64,000 bases of DNA from Planctomycetaceae bacterium (lineage in GTDB: Bacteria > Planctomycetota > Planctomycetia > Pirellulales > Pirellulaceae). Below are positions 1-8,241 of the stretch, one piece after another. The translations under genes and the position numbers were made by a program. The stretch spans positions 17,435 to 81,434 of the forward strand of contig JAJTFC010000005.1 of NCBI GenBank assembly GCA_021298315.1, in the 5' to 3' direction. The first letter of the stretch is position 1; each line of letters starts with the position of its first letter. Under the pieces are notes generated by a model. The model saw nothing but the letters and a program-made list of their open reading frames with translations. It had not been told where the DNA came from and did not search any database.

Positions 1-77
1 GCTCAAAGAGTGCCGAAAGACAGGCAAAACGCTGAAAGTTTTGCGGGGAATCAAGGGATTGAGAACCGAGGTCTGCC

Positions 78-896
78 ATGCATAAGAGATTCAAATTTGG
101 CTCGCTGGGGATGGTTTGGCTAGCATTTTCTAGACGGATTTTTTCTCCGGTGGCGGTTTGTTTGGTGGTCGCCGGTCCTATGGTCGCCGTTCCAATGGCC
201 AAGGGTCAGGAGAACACGCGAAACGGTGCGGTGCTGGGTGGGCTAACCGGGGCGGTTGTCGGCGGTGTGGTTGGTCACAATCACAAGGATCAGACGGCCG
301 AGGGGGCGCTCATTGGGGGTGCTGTTGGGGCCGTGGCCGGTGGGCTCATCGGTAACCAGCGGGACCGTTACGAGCGGCAGCGTCAGGCTTATGAACGTCA
401 GGCTTATGAGCGTCAGCGGCAGCAGTACTATCAGCAGCAGACGCAGGCGTATCCCTATGGTTACATTGGTCAGCCGACGGTGGTTGTCGGGACACCGACG
501 GTGATTCCAAGAGGAGTGCCACAGCGGCCGGTATCCCCGAAGCGTCCGGTGACGTTTGACGAGGTGATTCAGATGGTTCGCAGTGGGGTCAGCGACAATG
601 TGATCGTGGCACAGCTTCAGACCAATGGGGTCGTGGCAAGGCCGGACGTCAACGAGGTCATTCGGCTTAGTCAGGAGGGAGTCAGCGAGCACGTCATCAC
701 GGCGATCCAGACGGTCGATGTGTTACCGATGAGCCGTCCACCGGTCGGGCCAGCATTGCCGCAATCCTCGCGATTGCAGGCGACACGACCGCTACCGAGT
801 CCCAGCGGAGTGCCATCTGGAGTCGCTGGCAATGGAGCTTGGAACACCGCTCCGCGATTTGCTCCCCCACCGTTGCTCGAACGCCGGGGATATTAG
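78..896 (+). CDS. Glycine-zipper domain envelope protein
   Basis: A 272-residue exported or membrane-associated protein of unknown exact role. The N-terminus carries a basic segment and a hydrophobic stretch (about residues 22-42) that looks like a signal peptide or anchor. Residues about 48-92 form two alanine/glycine-rich segments with GxxxG spacing (GAVLGGLTGAVVGGVVG and a second copy), the pattern of glycine-zipper outer-membrane or lipoprotein domains that pack in membranes. A Gln/Tyr/Arg-rich low-complexity stretch follows (about 93-130). The C-terminal part has two related copies of a GVSxxVIxxxQT motif, around residues 168-183 and 198-213, a repeat often seen after glycine zippers in planctomycete proteins. 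The ATG has a GAGG ribosome-binding sequence just upstream. The gene stands alone, with a repeat element directly behind it. The domain call is secure; the function is not known. Confidence 0.72.
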   Translation: MHKRFKFGSLGMVWLAFSRRIFSPVAVCLVVAGPMVAVPMAKGQENTRNGAVLGGLTGAVVGGVVGHNHKDQTAEGALIGGAVGAVAGGLIGNQRDRYERQRQAYERQAYERQRQQYYQQQTQAYPYGYIGQPTVVVGTPTVIPRGVPQRPVSPKRPVTFDEVIQMVRSGVSDNVIVAQLQTNGVVARPDVNEVIRLSQEGVSEHVITAIQTVDVLPMSRPPVGPALPQSSRLQATRPLPSPSGVPSGVAGNGAWNTAPRFAPPPLLERRGY

Positions 897-920
897 GATC
901 CCAGTGGGTCTTCGGTAATC

Positions 921-1046
921 CTTCGTGCTCGTGCTCGTCCTTGTAATCGGATAACAGGAATTGCTCTGCGGAATGGAGTTGACATTCCTTAGCACTTGGT
1001 TGATCGCGCTTGCTAAACTGCTTTCGAGCACGAGTACGAGAAAGTC
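921..1046. repeat. Dispersed GTACTC-type intergenic element, copy A
   Basis: An intergenic element whose two ends carry opposed arrays of a degenerate hexamer: CGTGCTCGTGCTCGT near 924-938 and CGAGCACGAGTACGAG near 1025-1040. About 85 bases of unique sequence lie between them. The arms are imperfectly complementary, so a transcript could fold into a long stem. Related elements lie at 7276-7516, 22209-22410 and 32473-32575. All four sit immediately behind at least one gene. Confidence 0.6.
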
Positions 1047-1066
1047 CTGACGCAGAGCTTTGGGGG

Positions 1067-1407
1067 TCAGATTCCAGCTTCTAACTTTAGCTGATCAAGT
1101 AGGGCGGTTGTGCCGTGCTGTTGTGCCCATCCGTTGATGTACTTCCAATCCAATCCATGGGCTGAAACGGTAAGTCAATATCGAATCCCGTTGGTAAGAA
1201 ATGAATGACGTTGCGATGCGATGGCCCAAGTTTCGACATACAATCGAGCAAGTCTCGCTCGCCAAGATCGACGACAAGATCTGCATCTACGCTTGCCCGA
1301 GGGATACCATAAACATTACACGACAATGCTCAGACGAGCATGTACTCGATCCCAACCTCTTCTAAGCAAGAAATCACGTGCGCTACGGCTTGTTCGCTGT
1401 TCACATC
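1067..1407 (-). pseudogene. Degraded nucleotidyltransferase-like gene
   Basis: Reading down the minus strand from a GTG near 1407, the frame gives VNSEQAVAHVISCLEEVGIE, then YMLV, a TGA stop, and then ALSCNVYGIPRASVDADLVV. This matches the pattern of small bacterial nucleotidyltransferase-fold proteins, in which a conserved Gly normally sits where the TGA now is (GGA to TGA, one base). Past the DADLVV metal-binding segment the frame soon loses family resemblance. A tail of the expected type (YINGWAQQHGTTALLDQL) appears in a different frame and ends at 1067. The gene therefore has a nonsense codon, a frameshift and probably an internal deletion, since about 110 codons remain of the roughly 180 usual for the family. 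The GTG overlaps the stop of the upstream small gene, suggesting former translational coupling. Family assignment is from memory of the sequence pattern, not a search. Confidence 0.6.
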
Positions 1408-1631
1408 TGCTCTTCGGAATCGATCGTACGGTAGATAGTCTTTTCCTGTTGATGGCGTTGCAGCCTCAGGATTCGACGAAACTCGAGTTCCACTTGGTCG
1501 TTGGACAATTCAGGCGATCTGGATCGGATTCCTGCCAGCATGCGATTGCGAATGACTTGTTTTGTCCCTTGCGATTTCATCCAACATGAAAGAGACTCTC
1601 CCAAGAATTTAAGCCGTAGAACCTTTCGCAA
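1401..1631 (-). CDS. Small hypothetical protein, partner of the nucleotidyltransferase pseudogene
   Basis: A reading frame of up to 76 residues. The central part (about residues 25-55, RNRMLAGIRSRSPELSNDQ then VELEFRRIL) resembles short proteins that often precede nucleotidyltransferase-like genes and carry an R-x-x-x-x-GI-R-x-R-x-P-x-x-S/W-D/N-x-Q pattern. It ends in ATGTGA, and the GTG within that string starts the neighbouring pseudogene, so the two genes share bases like a coupled pair. The true start is uncertain: an internal Met at residue 18 would give a 59-residue product. Function unknown. With the partner broken, this gene may be decaying too, although its frame is still open. Confidence 0.4.
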   Translation of the reverse strand: MRKVLRLKFLGESLSCWMKSQGTKQVIRNRMLAGIRSRSPELSNDQVELEFRRILRLQRHQQEKTIYRTIDSEEQM

Positions 1632-1718
1632 AGCTACACCAAAACACGATTGGAAATCAACTGGCGACCTGTGGGTTCGGAAGAATTTTCAAGAAGCTAG
1701 CCAAACAGAACCGTGATT

Positions 1719-3206
1719 TTAGCGAATGAGCACCTCCCTGACGACATTGCCGTGCACGTCGGTCAGTCGGTACTGGCGGCCTTGGTAGCGGAAGGTAAGT
1801 CGCTCGTGATCAATGCCGCACAGATGCATGATCGTGGCTTGGATGTCATGCACGTGGACAGGTCTGTCGGTAATGTTCCAAGCAAATTCATCGGTCGAGC
1901 CGACGACGTGTCCGCCTCGAACACCGCCGCCTGCCATCCACCAGCTAAAGGCTTTGCCAAAGTGATCTCGCCCGTTGGGTTTGTTCGGGTCACCTTGTCC
2001 AAAGGGTGTGCGTCCAAACTCTCCAGCCCAGACGACCAAGGTATCGTCGAGCATTCCGCGCTCTTTGAGGTCTTTGACCAAAGCCGCCGCAGGAACTTCG
2101 GTGTCTTTGCATTGCTCGGCCAGTTGCGTGTAGAGATTGCCGTGCTGATCCCAACCGGCGTGCATGAGTTGGACGAAGCGAACGCCACGTTCGAGCAGTC
2201 GTCGAGCGATCAGGCAGTTGTTGGCAAAGGTTCCTTTGTTGAGCGCATCGGTGCCGTAGCGTTCGAGGGTGGCTGCCGACTCGTTGGAAAAATCGAGCAG
2301 GTCCGGAACGCTCGTTTGCATTCGATAAGCCATTTCGTATTGGGCGATGCGGGTCTCGATTTCAGGATCCGCGTACTGTTCTAAGTGGATCGCGTTCATC
2401 GCGGCAAGATCATCGAGCATCGCGCGGCGAGATTCGCGAGACACTCCGCCGGGGTTTGCAAGATACGGAACCGGATCGCCGGTATTTCGGAAACGGACAC
2501 CTTGGTAACGGCTCGGAAGAAACCCGCTGCCCCAGTAGTAATCGAAGAACAGTTGTCCGCAAGTCTTGCCCCGATCGCTTGATGTCATCACGACAAACGT
2601 CGGTAGGTTATCGGTTTCGCTGCCAAGTCCATACGAGAGCCAAGCACCCATGCTCGGACGGCCCGGGACTTGGGCACCGGTAAGAAAGAAGGTCACGCCA
2701 GGGGCGTGATTGACCGCTTCGGTGTACATCGAACGAATCAGCGTGATATCGTCGGCGATAGAGCCGACACTTGGGAGCATGCTACTGAGCCGCATGCCGC
2801 ACTGGCCGTAGGTTTCGAAGGGCTTGATTGCGGGCAAGCAAGGCCATTTGGCATAACCGCTGGACATGGTCGAAAGACGGGTCGTGCCACGCACCGACTC
2901 GGGAATGTCTTTGAGAGCATGATCGACCATGGCGGGTTTCTCGTCGAAGAGATCGACGTGCGAGGGGCCGCCACCTTGCCAAAGCACCACGACTCGTTTG
3001 GCCGTTGGCAAGTGGTGGGGTAATCCAGGCAACGGAGGCTGGCCAGTCCCGATGATCCCTGTGGGGCTGGCACCAAGTGCCGAGTCCTTGCTTAGAAGAC
3101 TTGCAAGAGCCGCAGTCCCAAGCCCCATAGCGCTTTTGCCGAAAAGCCCTCGGCGAGTGACCAGGGCTTGATGATTCTGAAAATCCTGAGTTTGCGGTGT
3201 TTTCAT
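1719..3206 (-). CDS. DUF1501 domain protein (Tat-exported), solitary copy
   Basis: A 495-residue member of the DUF1501 family, which belongs to the alkaline phosphatase/sulfatase-like fold and is greatly expanded in planctomycetes. A twin-arginine signal (TRRGLFG at about 17-23, then a small/hydrophobic stretch) predicts export of the folded protein. Family landmarks are present: GGPSHVDLFDEKP near the N-terminus, GEFGRTP and GRDHFGKAFSWWMAGGG in the last third, and the C-terminal HVHDIQATIMHLCGIDH followed by LTDVHG. I chose the ATG at 3206 over the TTG at 3227 because the upstream codons lie in a 21-base direct repeat and the Tat signal is then a normal distance from the start. Unlike the other two DUF1501 genes in this window it has no adjacent DUF1549/DUF1553 partner. 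The substrate is unknown. Confidence 0.85.
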   Translation of the reverse strand: MKTPQTQDFQNHQALVTRRGLFGKSAMGLGTAALASLLSKDSALGASPTGIIGTGQPPLPGLPHHLPTAKRVVVLWQGGGPSHVDLFDEKPAMVDHALKDIPESVRGTTRLSTMSSGYAKWPCLPAIKPFETYGQCGMRLSSMLPSVGSIADDITLIRSMYTEAVNHAPGVTFFLTGAQVPGRPSMGAWLSYGLGSETDNLPTFVVMTSSDRGKTCGQLFFDYYWGSGFLPSRYQGVRFRNTGDPVPYLANPGGVSRESRRAMLDDLAAMNAIHLEQYADPEIETRIAQYEMAYRMQTSVPDLLDFSNESAATLERYGTDALNKGTFANNCLIARRLLERGVRFVQLMHAGWDQHGNLYTQLAEQCKDTEVPAAALVKDLKERGMLDDTLVVWAGEFGRTPFGQGDPNKPNGRDHFGKAFSWWMAGGGVRGGHVVGSTDEFAWNITDRPVHVHDIQATIMHLCGIDHERLTFRYQGRQYRLTDVHGNVVREVLIR

Positions 3207-3213
3207 AGCAGCA

Positions 3214-3255
3214 TGGCCCGATGGCAAAGGAGGTTGGCCCGATGGTAAAGGAGGC
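3214..3255. repeat. Two tandem copies of a 21-base unit
   Basis: The unit at 3214-3234 is repeated at 3235-3255 with two substitutions (TGGCCCGATGGYAAAGGAGG shared). It lies just upstream of the DUF1501 gene. On the plus strand each copy contains ATGG followed by AAAGGAGG. On the minus strand it would extend the DUF1501 frame with a duplicated QPPLPSG. Confidence 0.85.
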
Positions 3256-3485
3256 TGAGTGGAGCAGTTCTAGGGCAGTCGAATCGAGAAAACCAAGGCT
3301 TTATGATACTCAAAACCTGAACCCAACGCACCTGGAATTGTCCAATCCTCCGACGCAGAGGTTGCGATGAGCTTTGGTCTGCTAGGACTACCAGGAAACC
3401 GCTGAGGGAATAAACTTTAGCCCACTTCGTCCCTGGTGATCGATACGCCCCGAGCTGTTAAAGAACAACCGGCAAAACCAACTCA

Positions 3486-5576
3486 ATGAGCGAAACTAAG
3501 ATCGACGACAAAAAGATTCTCGTGACAGCCGCGTTGCCGTATGCCAACGGGCACATCCATATTGGGCATTTGGTCGAATACATCCAGACAGATATCTGGG
3601 TGCGATTTCAGAAGCTCTCGGGTCGTCGCTGCCTATTTATTTGCGCTGACGACACCCACGGCACGGCGATCATGATTCGAGCTAGGCAAGAGGGGCGTAG
3701 CGAGCAGGAGCTCATTGCCCAGATGCAAGCGGCCCACGAGAAGGACTTTGCCGGCTTTGACATCGAGTTCGATCATTACAGTTCGACCAACTCCCAAGAG
3801 AACTATCAGCTGTGCACCGAGATCTGGTCTAAGCTTCGATCGGAGGGATTGATACGTGAGGACGATGTCGAGCAGTTGTATGATCCGCAGGTCGGAACGT
3901 TCTTGGCCGATCGATTCGTCAAAGGGACTTGCCCGGAGTGCAAATCACCTGGTGAGTATGGCGACAACTGCAGCAAATGCAGTGCGACTTATTCACCCAC
4001 GGACTTGATTGATCCTGTGAGCACCTTGTCGGGAGCAACACCGGTCAAGAAGACGGCCAAGCACTTATTTATACAGATCGAGCAACTGCGAGGTTTTTTG
4101 ACCCAGTGGACACAGTCGGGCAAGCATTTGCAGACGGAGATTGCCAATTACCTCAAGGGGCATTTCCTTGGCCATCCGCTCAGGGATTGGGATGTTTCTC
4201 GCCCCGAGCCTTATTTTGGTTTTGCGATCCCCGATAGTCCTGGGAATTACTGGTATGTATGGTTCGATGCACCGATTGGATACATCGCCTCGACCTGGCA
4301 GTGGTGCAAGCGACACAACGAGCAGCTCAGCGACTGGTGGCAAAGTGAGCACACCGAGATCCATCACTTCATCGGCAAGGACATCACCTACTTCCATACG
4401 CTATTTTGGCCAGGTGTGCTCAAAGCGGTCGGTTATTCGCTCCCAAGCTTTGTCCACATCCACGGGTTTTTGACCGTCGACAAAGAGAAGATGGCCAAGA
4501 CTCGTGGAACCATGATTCGGGCCAGCAAGTACTTGGAGTTACTCGATCCATCGTACTTGCGTTATTACTACGCCAGCAAGCTCGGGCCAAAGCCTGAAGA
4601 CATCGACTTGAACTTCCAGGAGTTCATCGCCAAGGTCGACTCGGATCTTGTCGGCAAGGTTGTGAACTTAGCCAGTCGCACAGCGAGGTTCGTCGAGGGT
4701 ACAGGATTGAGTATCGAGTACCCGCATGATGGTGGTTTGTTCGCTGCGGGAGTGGTCGCAGGCGATCGTATAGCCGAAGCCTACGAGCAGGGAGATTACG
4801 CCAGGGCCATGCGGCTCATTATGGAGTTGGCCGATGCTGCGAATAGTTTTGTCGAGAACACCGCACCTTGGACGCTCAAAAAGGATCCTACCTTGCAGGT
4901 TCGATTGCAGGAAGTATGCACGATTGTTTTGAATCTCTTTCGGCAATTGTGCGTGTATCTTGCACCCGTCTTGCCTCGGTTATCCCAGCAGTGCGGTAAA
5001 TTACTGCAGCGGGAGATTGTCGCTTGGAGCGACAGCAAAACACCGCTGGTCGGAACTCAAGTTTCAAAGTTTGAACATTTAATGCAACGGGTCGATCCCA
5101 AGAAGGTACAGCAAATGGTTGACGAAAGTAAGGAAGTTCCTAAGTCGGATGCTCCATCGGTGCCAGTAGCACAAACTCCCGTCCAAGCAGTAACGAGTCC
5201 AGCGGTAACCGAAGCCATCGAGCCATTGGTTGCCGAGCCATTAGCACCAACTTGTACGATTGAGGATTTTGCCAAGGTCGATCTTCGGGTCGCACGGGTG
5301 ATCAAAGCCGAAGAGGTTCCCGAGGCCAAGAAGCTCGTCAAGTTGACCGTCAGCTTAGGAGGGGACGTGACCCGAACGGTTTTCGCGGGGATCAAGGCGG
5401 CCTATACACTCGAGCAATTGGAAGGTCGATTGGTTGTCATTGTCGCCAATTTGCAACCCAGGCAGATGAAGTTTGGGCTCAGCGAGGGGATGGTCACGGC
5501 CGCAGGAGCAGGCGGAACGGAAGTCTTTCTCTTAGGGGTCGACACCGGAGCTAAACCTGGCCACCGCGTTCACTAA
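3486..5576 (+). CDS. metG: Methionyl-tRNA synthetase with C-terminal tRNA-binding domain
   Basis: A 696-residue class I aminoacyl-tRNA synthetase that charges tRNA-Met. The N-terminal Rossmann fold has [12 protein letters not shown] (HIGH box at 25-28). A zinc-knuckle insertion with CPEC and CSKC lies near residues 145-165. The KMSKS loop is degenerate, reading KMAKT at about 335-339, with both lysines kept. The anticodon-binding helical domain follows. After a Pro/Val/Ala-rich linker (about 545-585) comes an EMAP/Trbp111-type tRNA-binding domain (about 590-696, with [11 protein letters not shown] and [13 protein letters not shown]), which also promotes dimerisation in related enzymes. The length fits the long bacterial form. 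The gene is monocistronic and divergent from the DUF1501 gene, with two hairpins downstream. Confidence 0.97.
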   Translation: MSETKIDDKKILVTAALPYANGHIHIGHLVEYIQTDIWVRFQKLSGRRCLFICADDTHGTAIMIRARQEGRSEQELIAQMQAAHEKDFAGFDIEFDHYSSTNSQENYQLCTEIWSKLRSEGLIREDDVEQLYDPQVGTFLADRFVKGTCPECKSPGEYGDNCSKCSATYSPTDLIDPVSTLSGATPVKKTAKHLFIQIEQLRGFLTQWTQSGKHLQTEIANYLKGHFLGHPLRDWDVSRPEPYFGFAIPDSPGNYWYVWFDAPIGYIASTWQWCKRHNEQLSDWWQSEHTEIHHFIGKDITYFHTLFWPGVLKAVGYSLPSFVHIHGFLTVDKEKMAKTRGTMIRASKYLELLDPSYLRYYYASKLGPKPEDIDLNFQEFIAKVDSDLVGKVVNLASRTARFVEGTGLSIEYPHDGGLFAAGVVAGDRIAEAYEQGDYARAMRLIMELADAANSFVENTAPWTLKKDPTLQVRLQEVCTIVLNLFRQLCVYLAPVLPRLSQQCGKLLQREIVAWSDSKTPLVGTQVSKFEHLMQRVDPKKVQQMVDESKEVPKSDAPSVPVAQTPVQAVTSPAVTEAIEPLVAEPLAPTCTIEDFAKVDLRVARVIKAEEVPEAKKLVKLTVSLGGDVTRTVFAGIKAAYTLEQLEGRLVVIVANLQPRQMKFGLSEGMVTAAGAGGTEVFLLGVDTGAKPGHRVH

Positions 5577-5620
5577 AGAGTAAATGTACTGCAGCTTTTG
5601 ACGCTTGCACTCGCACGTAT

Positions 5621-5690
5621 CATGGGCCTGTGGCCCGTGAGGTGCTCCGGTTTTATTGAGTAAGACGCGCACGGCCTCGGAGGACCGTGC
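5621..5690. other. Pair of intergenic hairpins behind metG
   Basis: Two inverted repeats follow metG. At 5621-5639 an 8-base-pair stem (one G:T pair, core GGGCC TGT GGCCC) closes a 3-base loop. At 5669-5690 a GCACGG/CCGTGC stem extends across a bulge to a CGG loop. Neither has a T-run directly after it, so they are not classical terminators, though a GGTTTTATT lies between them. The first core is the exact reverse complement of a motif in the tandem repeat at 29180-29192. Confidence 0.6.
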
Positions 5691-5812
5691 TACGGAAGCG
5701 TAGTTGACATTCGACTTTAACGGTTCTGACGATTCCTCTCAGCGCCAAAGGCTCTTTGCTCCGATCTATCGATTCAAGTCTCTGTGTGTGACTATGTTTC
5801 AAGGATCGCTTT

Positions 5813-7258
5813 ATGCTAGCAAATGTCATTCGTCCGATAAGCCGTCGAACCTGGATCCGCAATATTCTCTCGGCAGCGGCGATTTTTCAAATGCCGCGTA
5901 TGTCATTGGGCCAAGAGAAATCAACATCGGCAATCCCCAGTGCGTTCCGAGTCCGGTCGATCATCGAGCTTAACGGTGAAGTTCACCTCAAGGCCCAGAA
6001 CGCACCTTCGACGACCAAAGATGGCAAGCCGGCGATTGCCCGACGAGCCCCCGTCGAATCGAAGTCCACGCTCGATTACGACCAGCAATACATCTTGGGA
6101 GAGACCGACGAGTCGATTCGAGGTTATCTCTTTTTCCATGAGGCACATTCTGAAATTACGGTCGATCGGCACACGACACAGACGGTTCTTCGCGACAACT
6201 GCAAAGAGATCGTCAAGTTATCGACAGGTCGTGGAATCCATCCTGCGGCACTATCGAGTCCTCTGTTTGCCGCCGAGAGGGAGTTGGTAAATGGAGCGAT
6301 TGATTCGATGTACGTGGATCAGCTCTTGACGGAGAAAGAAGTTGCGATCGCGGACAAATGGAATGTCGATCGTGTCTCGGCGGCCCGTTTGCTGCACCTG
6401 GATGCGATCCTCGATGGAGACCTGACGGTCTGTCTGATCGAAACCGATGATGAAAAAGCCCACTTGGAGATTTCAGGTAAGCTCCAGGCCACGGCCAAGG
6501 ATGTCGGGACACAAATGGAGATCAAGGGCAAGGCGCTGATGGATCGCAAAGGGGGGTATATCTCCTGGCTCGCCTTGCAAATCGATGAAACACGAGAGAT
6601 CGGGGAAGCCGAGCCCGGTTTCAAAGTCGTCGCTAGTATACGGGTCCTGCGAGCACCGATCGAATCGATGAGCTCGGGTCGAAGCCTTGCTCAGGTATGG
6701 GCGGAGGTTCCGAGTCCTGAATCTGCTGAGATGCTCCAGTTTCAATCCGACCTTGGCTTTTACCGATTCCTTGCCGACTGCCGCTGGTCAACTTACCGAG
6801 ATAACGGCGAGGAGGCCACGTTGCGATATGTGGTCAACAATCGGCGTGTTGCTCAGTGCAACATCACCAACTTGGTCGATTCCCAGCCTGGCGATCATTT
6901 ATCCCTGGAAGGCTATCAAGCGGATTTAGAGCGGGTCGCTTCTCGCGCTGGCCGGGAGATTCTTGAGGCCACTGAACAATTGACCGCTAGCAAGCACCGA
7001 ATGCTGAGGATCACCATGACCGGCTCAGTCGATGGAATTCCGCTTCGCTGGATTCATTACCACATCTCCAACGACATGGGTCGCCGATTGGCGTTGGTGT
7101 TCACTACGGACGAAAGTTCGCTCGATGTGTTTGCCAACCAAGACGCTCAGATCATCGACTCGATGGAGCTCCTCGAGTGGCCTTCGAAGCTCGATTCAAG
7201 CAGCTTGGAAGCCCAAAGTGTTGAGTCGGCCGCAGTTCCAGGGAATACCAAGAAATAA
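5813..7258 (+). CDS. Hypothetical secreted protein
   Basis: A 481-residue protein I do not recognise. The N-terminus has paired arginines and a moderately hydrophobic stretch (SRRTWIRNILSAAAIFQ, about 10-26) ending near a Gly-Gln, which could be a Sec- or Tat-type signal. The rest looks soluble and mixed alpha/beta, with no transmembrane segment and no catalytic motif I can name. A hydrophilic segment around residues 55-85 is rich in Lys, Arg and Ser. The C-terminal third has a pattern reminiscent of serine/threonine-rich lipoprotein folds but is not diagnostic. The gene is preceded by about 236 bases containing two hairpins and followed by dispersed repeat copy B. The reading frame is long, codon use resembles its neighbours, and all competing frames are short, so I take it as real. 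Confidence 0.65.
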   Translation: MLANVIRPISRRTWIRNILSAAAIFQMPRMSLGQEKSTSAIPSAFRVRSIIELNGEVHLKAQNAPSTTKDGKPAIARRAPVESKSTLDYDQQYILGETDESIRGYLFFHEAHSEITVDRHTTQTVLRDNCKEIVKLSTGRGIHPAALSSPLFAAERELVNGAIDSMYVDQLLTEKEVAIADKWNVDRVSAARLLHLDAILDGDLTVCLIETDDEKAHLEISGKLQATAKDVGTQMEIKGKALMDRKGGYISWLALQIDETREIGEAEPGFKVVASIRVLRAPIESMSSGRSLAQVWAEVPSPESAEMLQFQSDLGFYRFLADCRWSTYRDNGEEATLRYVVNNRRVAQCNITNLVDSQPGDHLSLEGYQADLERVASRAGREILEATEQLTASKHRMLRITMTGSVDGIPLRWIHYHISNDMGRRLALVFTTDESSLDVFANQDAQIIDSMELLEWPSKLDSSSLEAQSVESAAVPGNTKK

Positions 7259-7275
7259 GGGCATGGGGATTTTTG

Positions 7276-7516
7276 GGTCCATCCGGCATGATCGTGGCTG
7301 GCAATTCATACCAATGGTTCTTTTCGTACTCGCACTCGAAGAGAAGTATTGGGATTTCGTTGATAAAGGGTGCCAAAACCCGGGGGTTCCAGCTTCCCTG
7401 AAAAGCTGATCGAGTTGAATCGATTCAGGCGTTTTCGAGTACGAGTACGAGTACGAGTACCGCGACGCTGAGTACGAGAAAGCCGAGTTTCTACCCACTA
7501 AAATACCGGATGGACC
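7276..7516 (-). repeat. Dispersed GTACTC-type element, copy B, with 11-bp terminal inverted repeats
   Basis: A 241-base element bounded by GGTCCATCCGG (7276-7286) and its exact inverse CCGGATGGACC (7506-7516). Inside are an array of four CGAGTA units (7436-7460) and an opposed array CGTACTCGCACTCG (7325-7338). On the minus strand about 75 bases from 7510 down to about 7410 are nearly identical to copy C at 22214-22315, including TATTTTAGTGGGTAGAA and AAAACGCCTGAATCGATTCA. It fills most of the 362-base gap between two plus-strand genes. Confidence 0.75.
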
Positions 7517-7540
7517 AAATTTTTTCGTTCATTCACAAAT

Positions 7541-7561
7541 GCTTCCGTTGGAGGTGTATAT
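7541..7561 (+). promoter_or_regulatory. Conserved upstream motif shared with 37480-37498
   Basis: The string GCTTCCGTTGGAGGT followed by GTATATT lies about 65-80 bases before the RDD gene. The same 15 bases, followed by CTATTTT, occur on the minus strand at 37480-37498, about 50-65 bases before the DUF1549 gene start. The shared position relative to a start and the AT-rich tail suggest a promoter or regulator site. This is inferred from only two occurrences. Confidence 0.35.
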
Positions 7562-7620
7562 TGGGAAGATGGTTTTAGCCCCTTGAGTTCTTTAGTAGCT
7601 TATGCTCGGAGTGAAATTCG

Positions 7621-8226
7621 ATGCCCAACGATTCCATCAATCCCTACGAAGCAAGCTTAACCCCGCAAGATCCAGGATTTGGCGATCAGATTGATTCCGA
7701 AATACCGTTAGTTCTCGGGCGTCGATTCGCTCGCTTAGTAGCGAATATCGTCGATGGATTTTTGTTAATGATATTTATGATCGCCGTTGCTCTCTTCGCT
7801 GGAACCGGACTCATGGGCATGCCGGGTCTTGGGCAGTTTGATCAGAACCCTGGAGCTTCTGTCGTTTTGTTCCTGTTAATTGCTTTTGTCCCATGGATTG
7901 CTTTTTTCGTGATCAACGGATATTTCCTTCAATCGCGCGGTCAAACACTCGGGAAGATGGCAACAAATGTTCAAATCGTCGACTATAAAACTGATAGGAT
8001 CATGGGACTCAACGGTCGAATTTTCCTTCGATTCCTTTGGACGGTTCCCTTGTCACTCATTGCCGAACTTGTTGGCAGTGGGACTCCTCAATTGATTAGC
8101 TTTGTCTATTTCGTGGGTGTTCTGTTGATATTCTCTCCGTCTAAGCGTTGTTTGCACGACTACATTGCAGGAACCCACGTTGTCGAGTACAGACCAGATC
8201 GACCAAAACTCAACGATTCCATCTAG
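7621..8226 (+). CDS. RDD family membrane protein
   Basis: A 201-residue integral membrane protein with the RDD-family layout. A short cytoplasmic N-terminus is followed by LGRRFARLVANIVDG, containing the characteristic Arg and Asp, and then a hydrophobic helix (about 48-68). A second helix is around 82-102. SRGQTLGKMATNVQIVD, the typical post-helix motif, lies about 106-123, and a third hydrophobic region is around 140-180. The protein ends with SPSKRCLHDYIAGTHVV, also typical of the family. RDD proteins have been linked to ion exchange or to assembling other membrane systems, but the role here cannot be stated. The local base composition is more AT-rich than the flanking genes, which may reflect hydrophobic codons. 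Confidence 0.85.
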   Translation: MPNDSINPYEASLTPQDPGFGDQIDSEIPLVLGRRFARLVANIVDGFLLMIFMIAVALFAGTGLMGMPGLGQFDQNPGASVVLFLLIAFVPWIAFFVINGYFLQSRGQTLGKMATNVQIVDYKTDRIMGLNGRIFLRFLWTVPLSLIAELVGSGTPQLISFVYFVGVLLIFSPSKRCLHDYIAGTHVVEYRPDRPKLNDSI

Positions 8227-8241
8227 TCCATTCGAAGGTCG

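Noticed and set aside
1713..2384. 223-codon plus-strand frame antisense to the DUF1501 gene
   Set aside because: It lies wholly opposite a well-supported gene, has no family motifs and reads like the complement of conserved codons.
7196..7498. Frame with a SYSYSYSYS stretch (similar frame at 22227-22409)
   Set aside because: Both are translations of the GTACTC hexamer arrays in dispersed elements B and C; the similarity reflects shared repeat DNA, not a protein.
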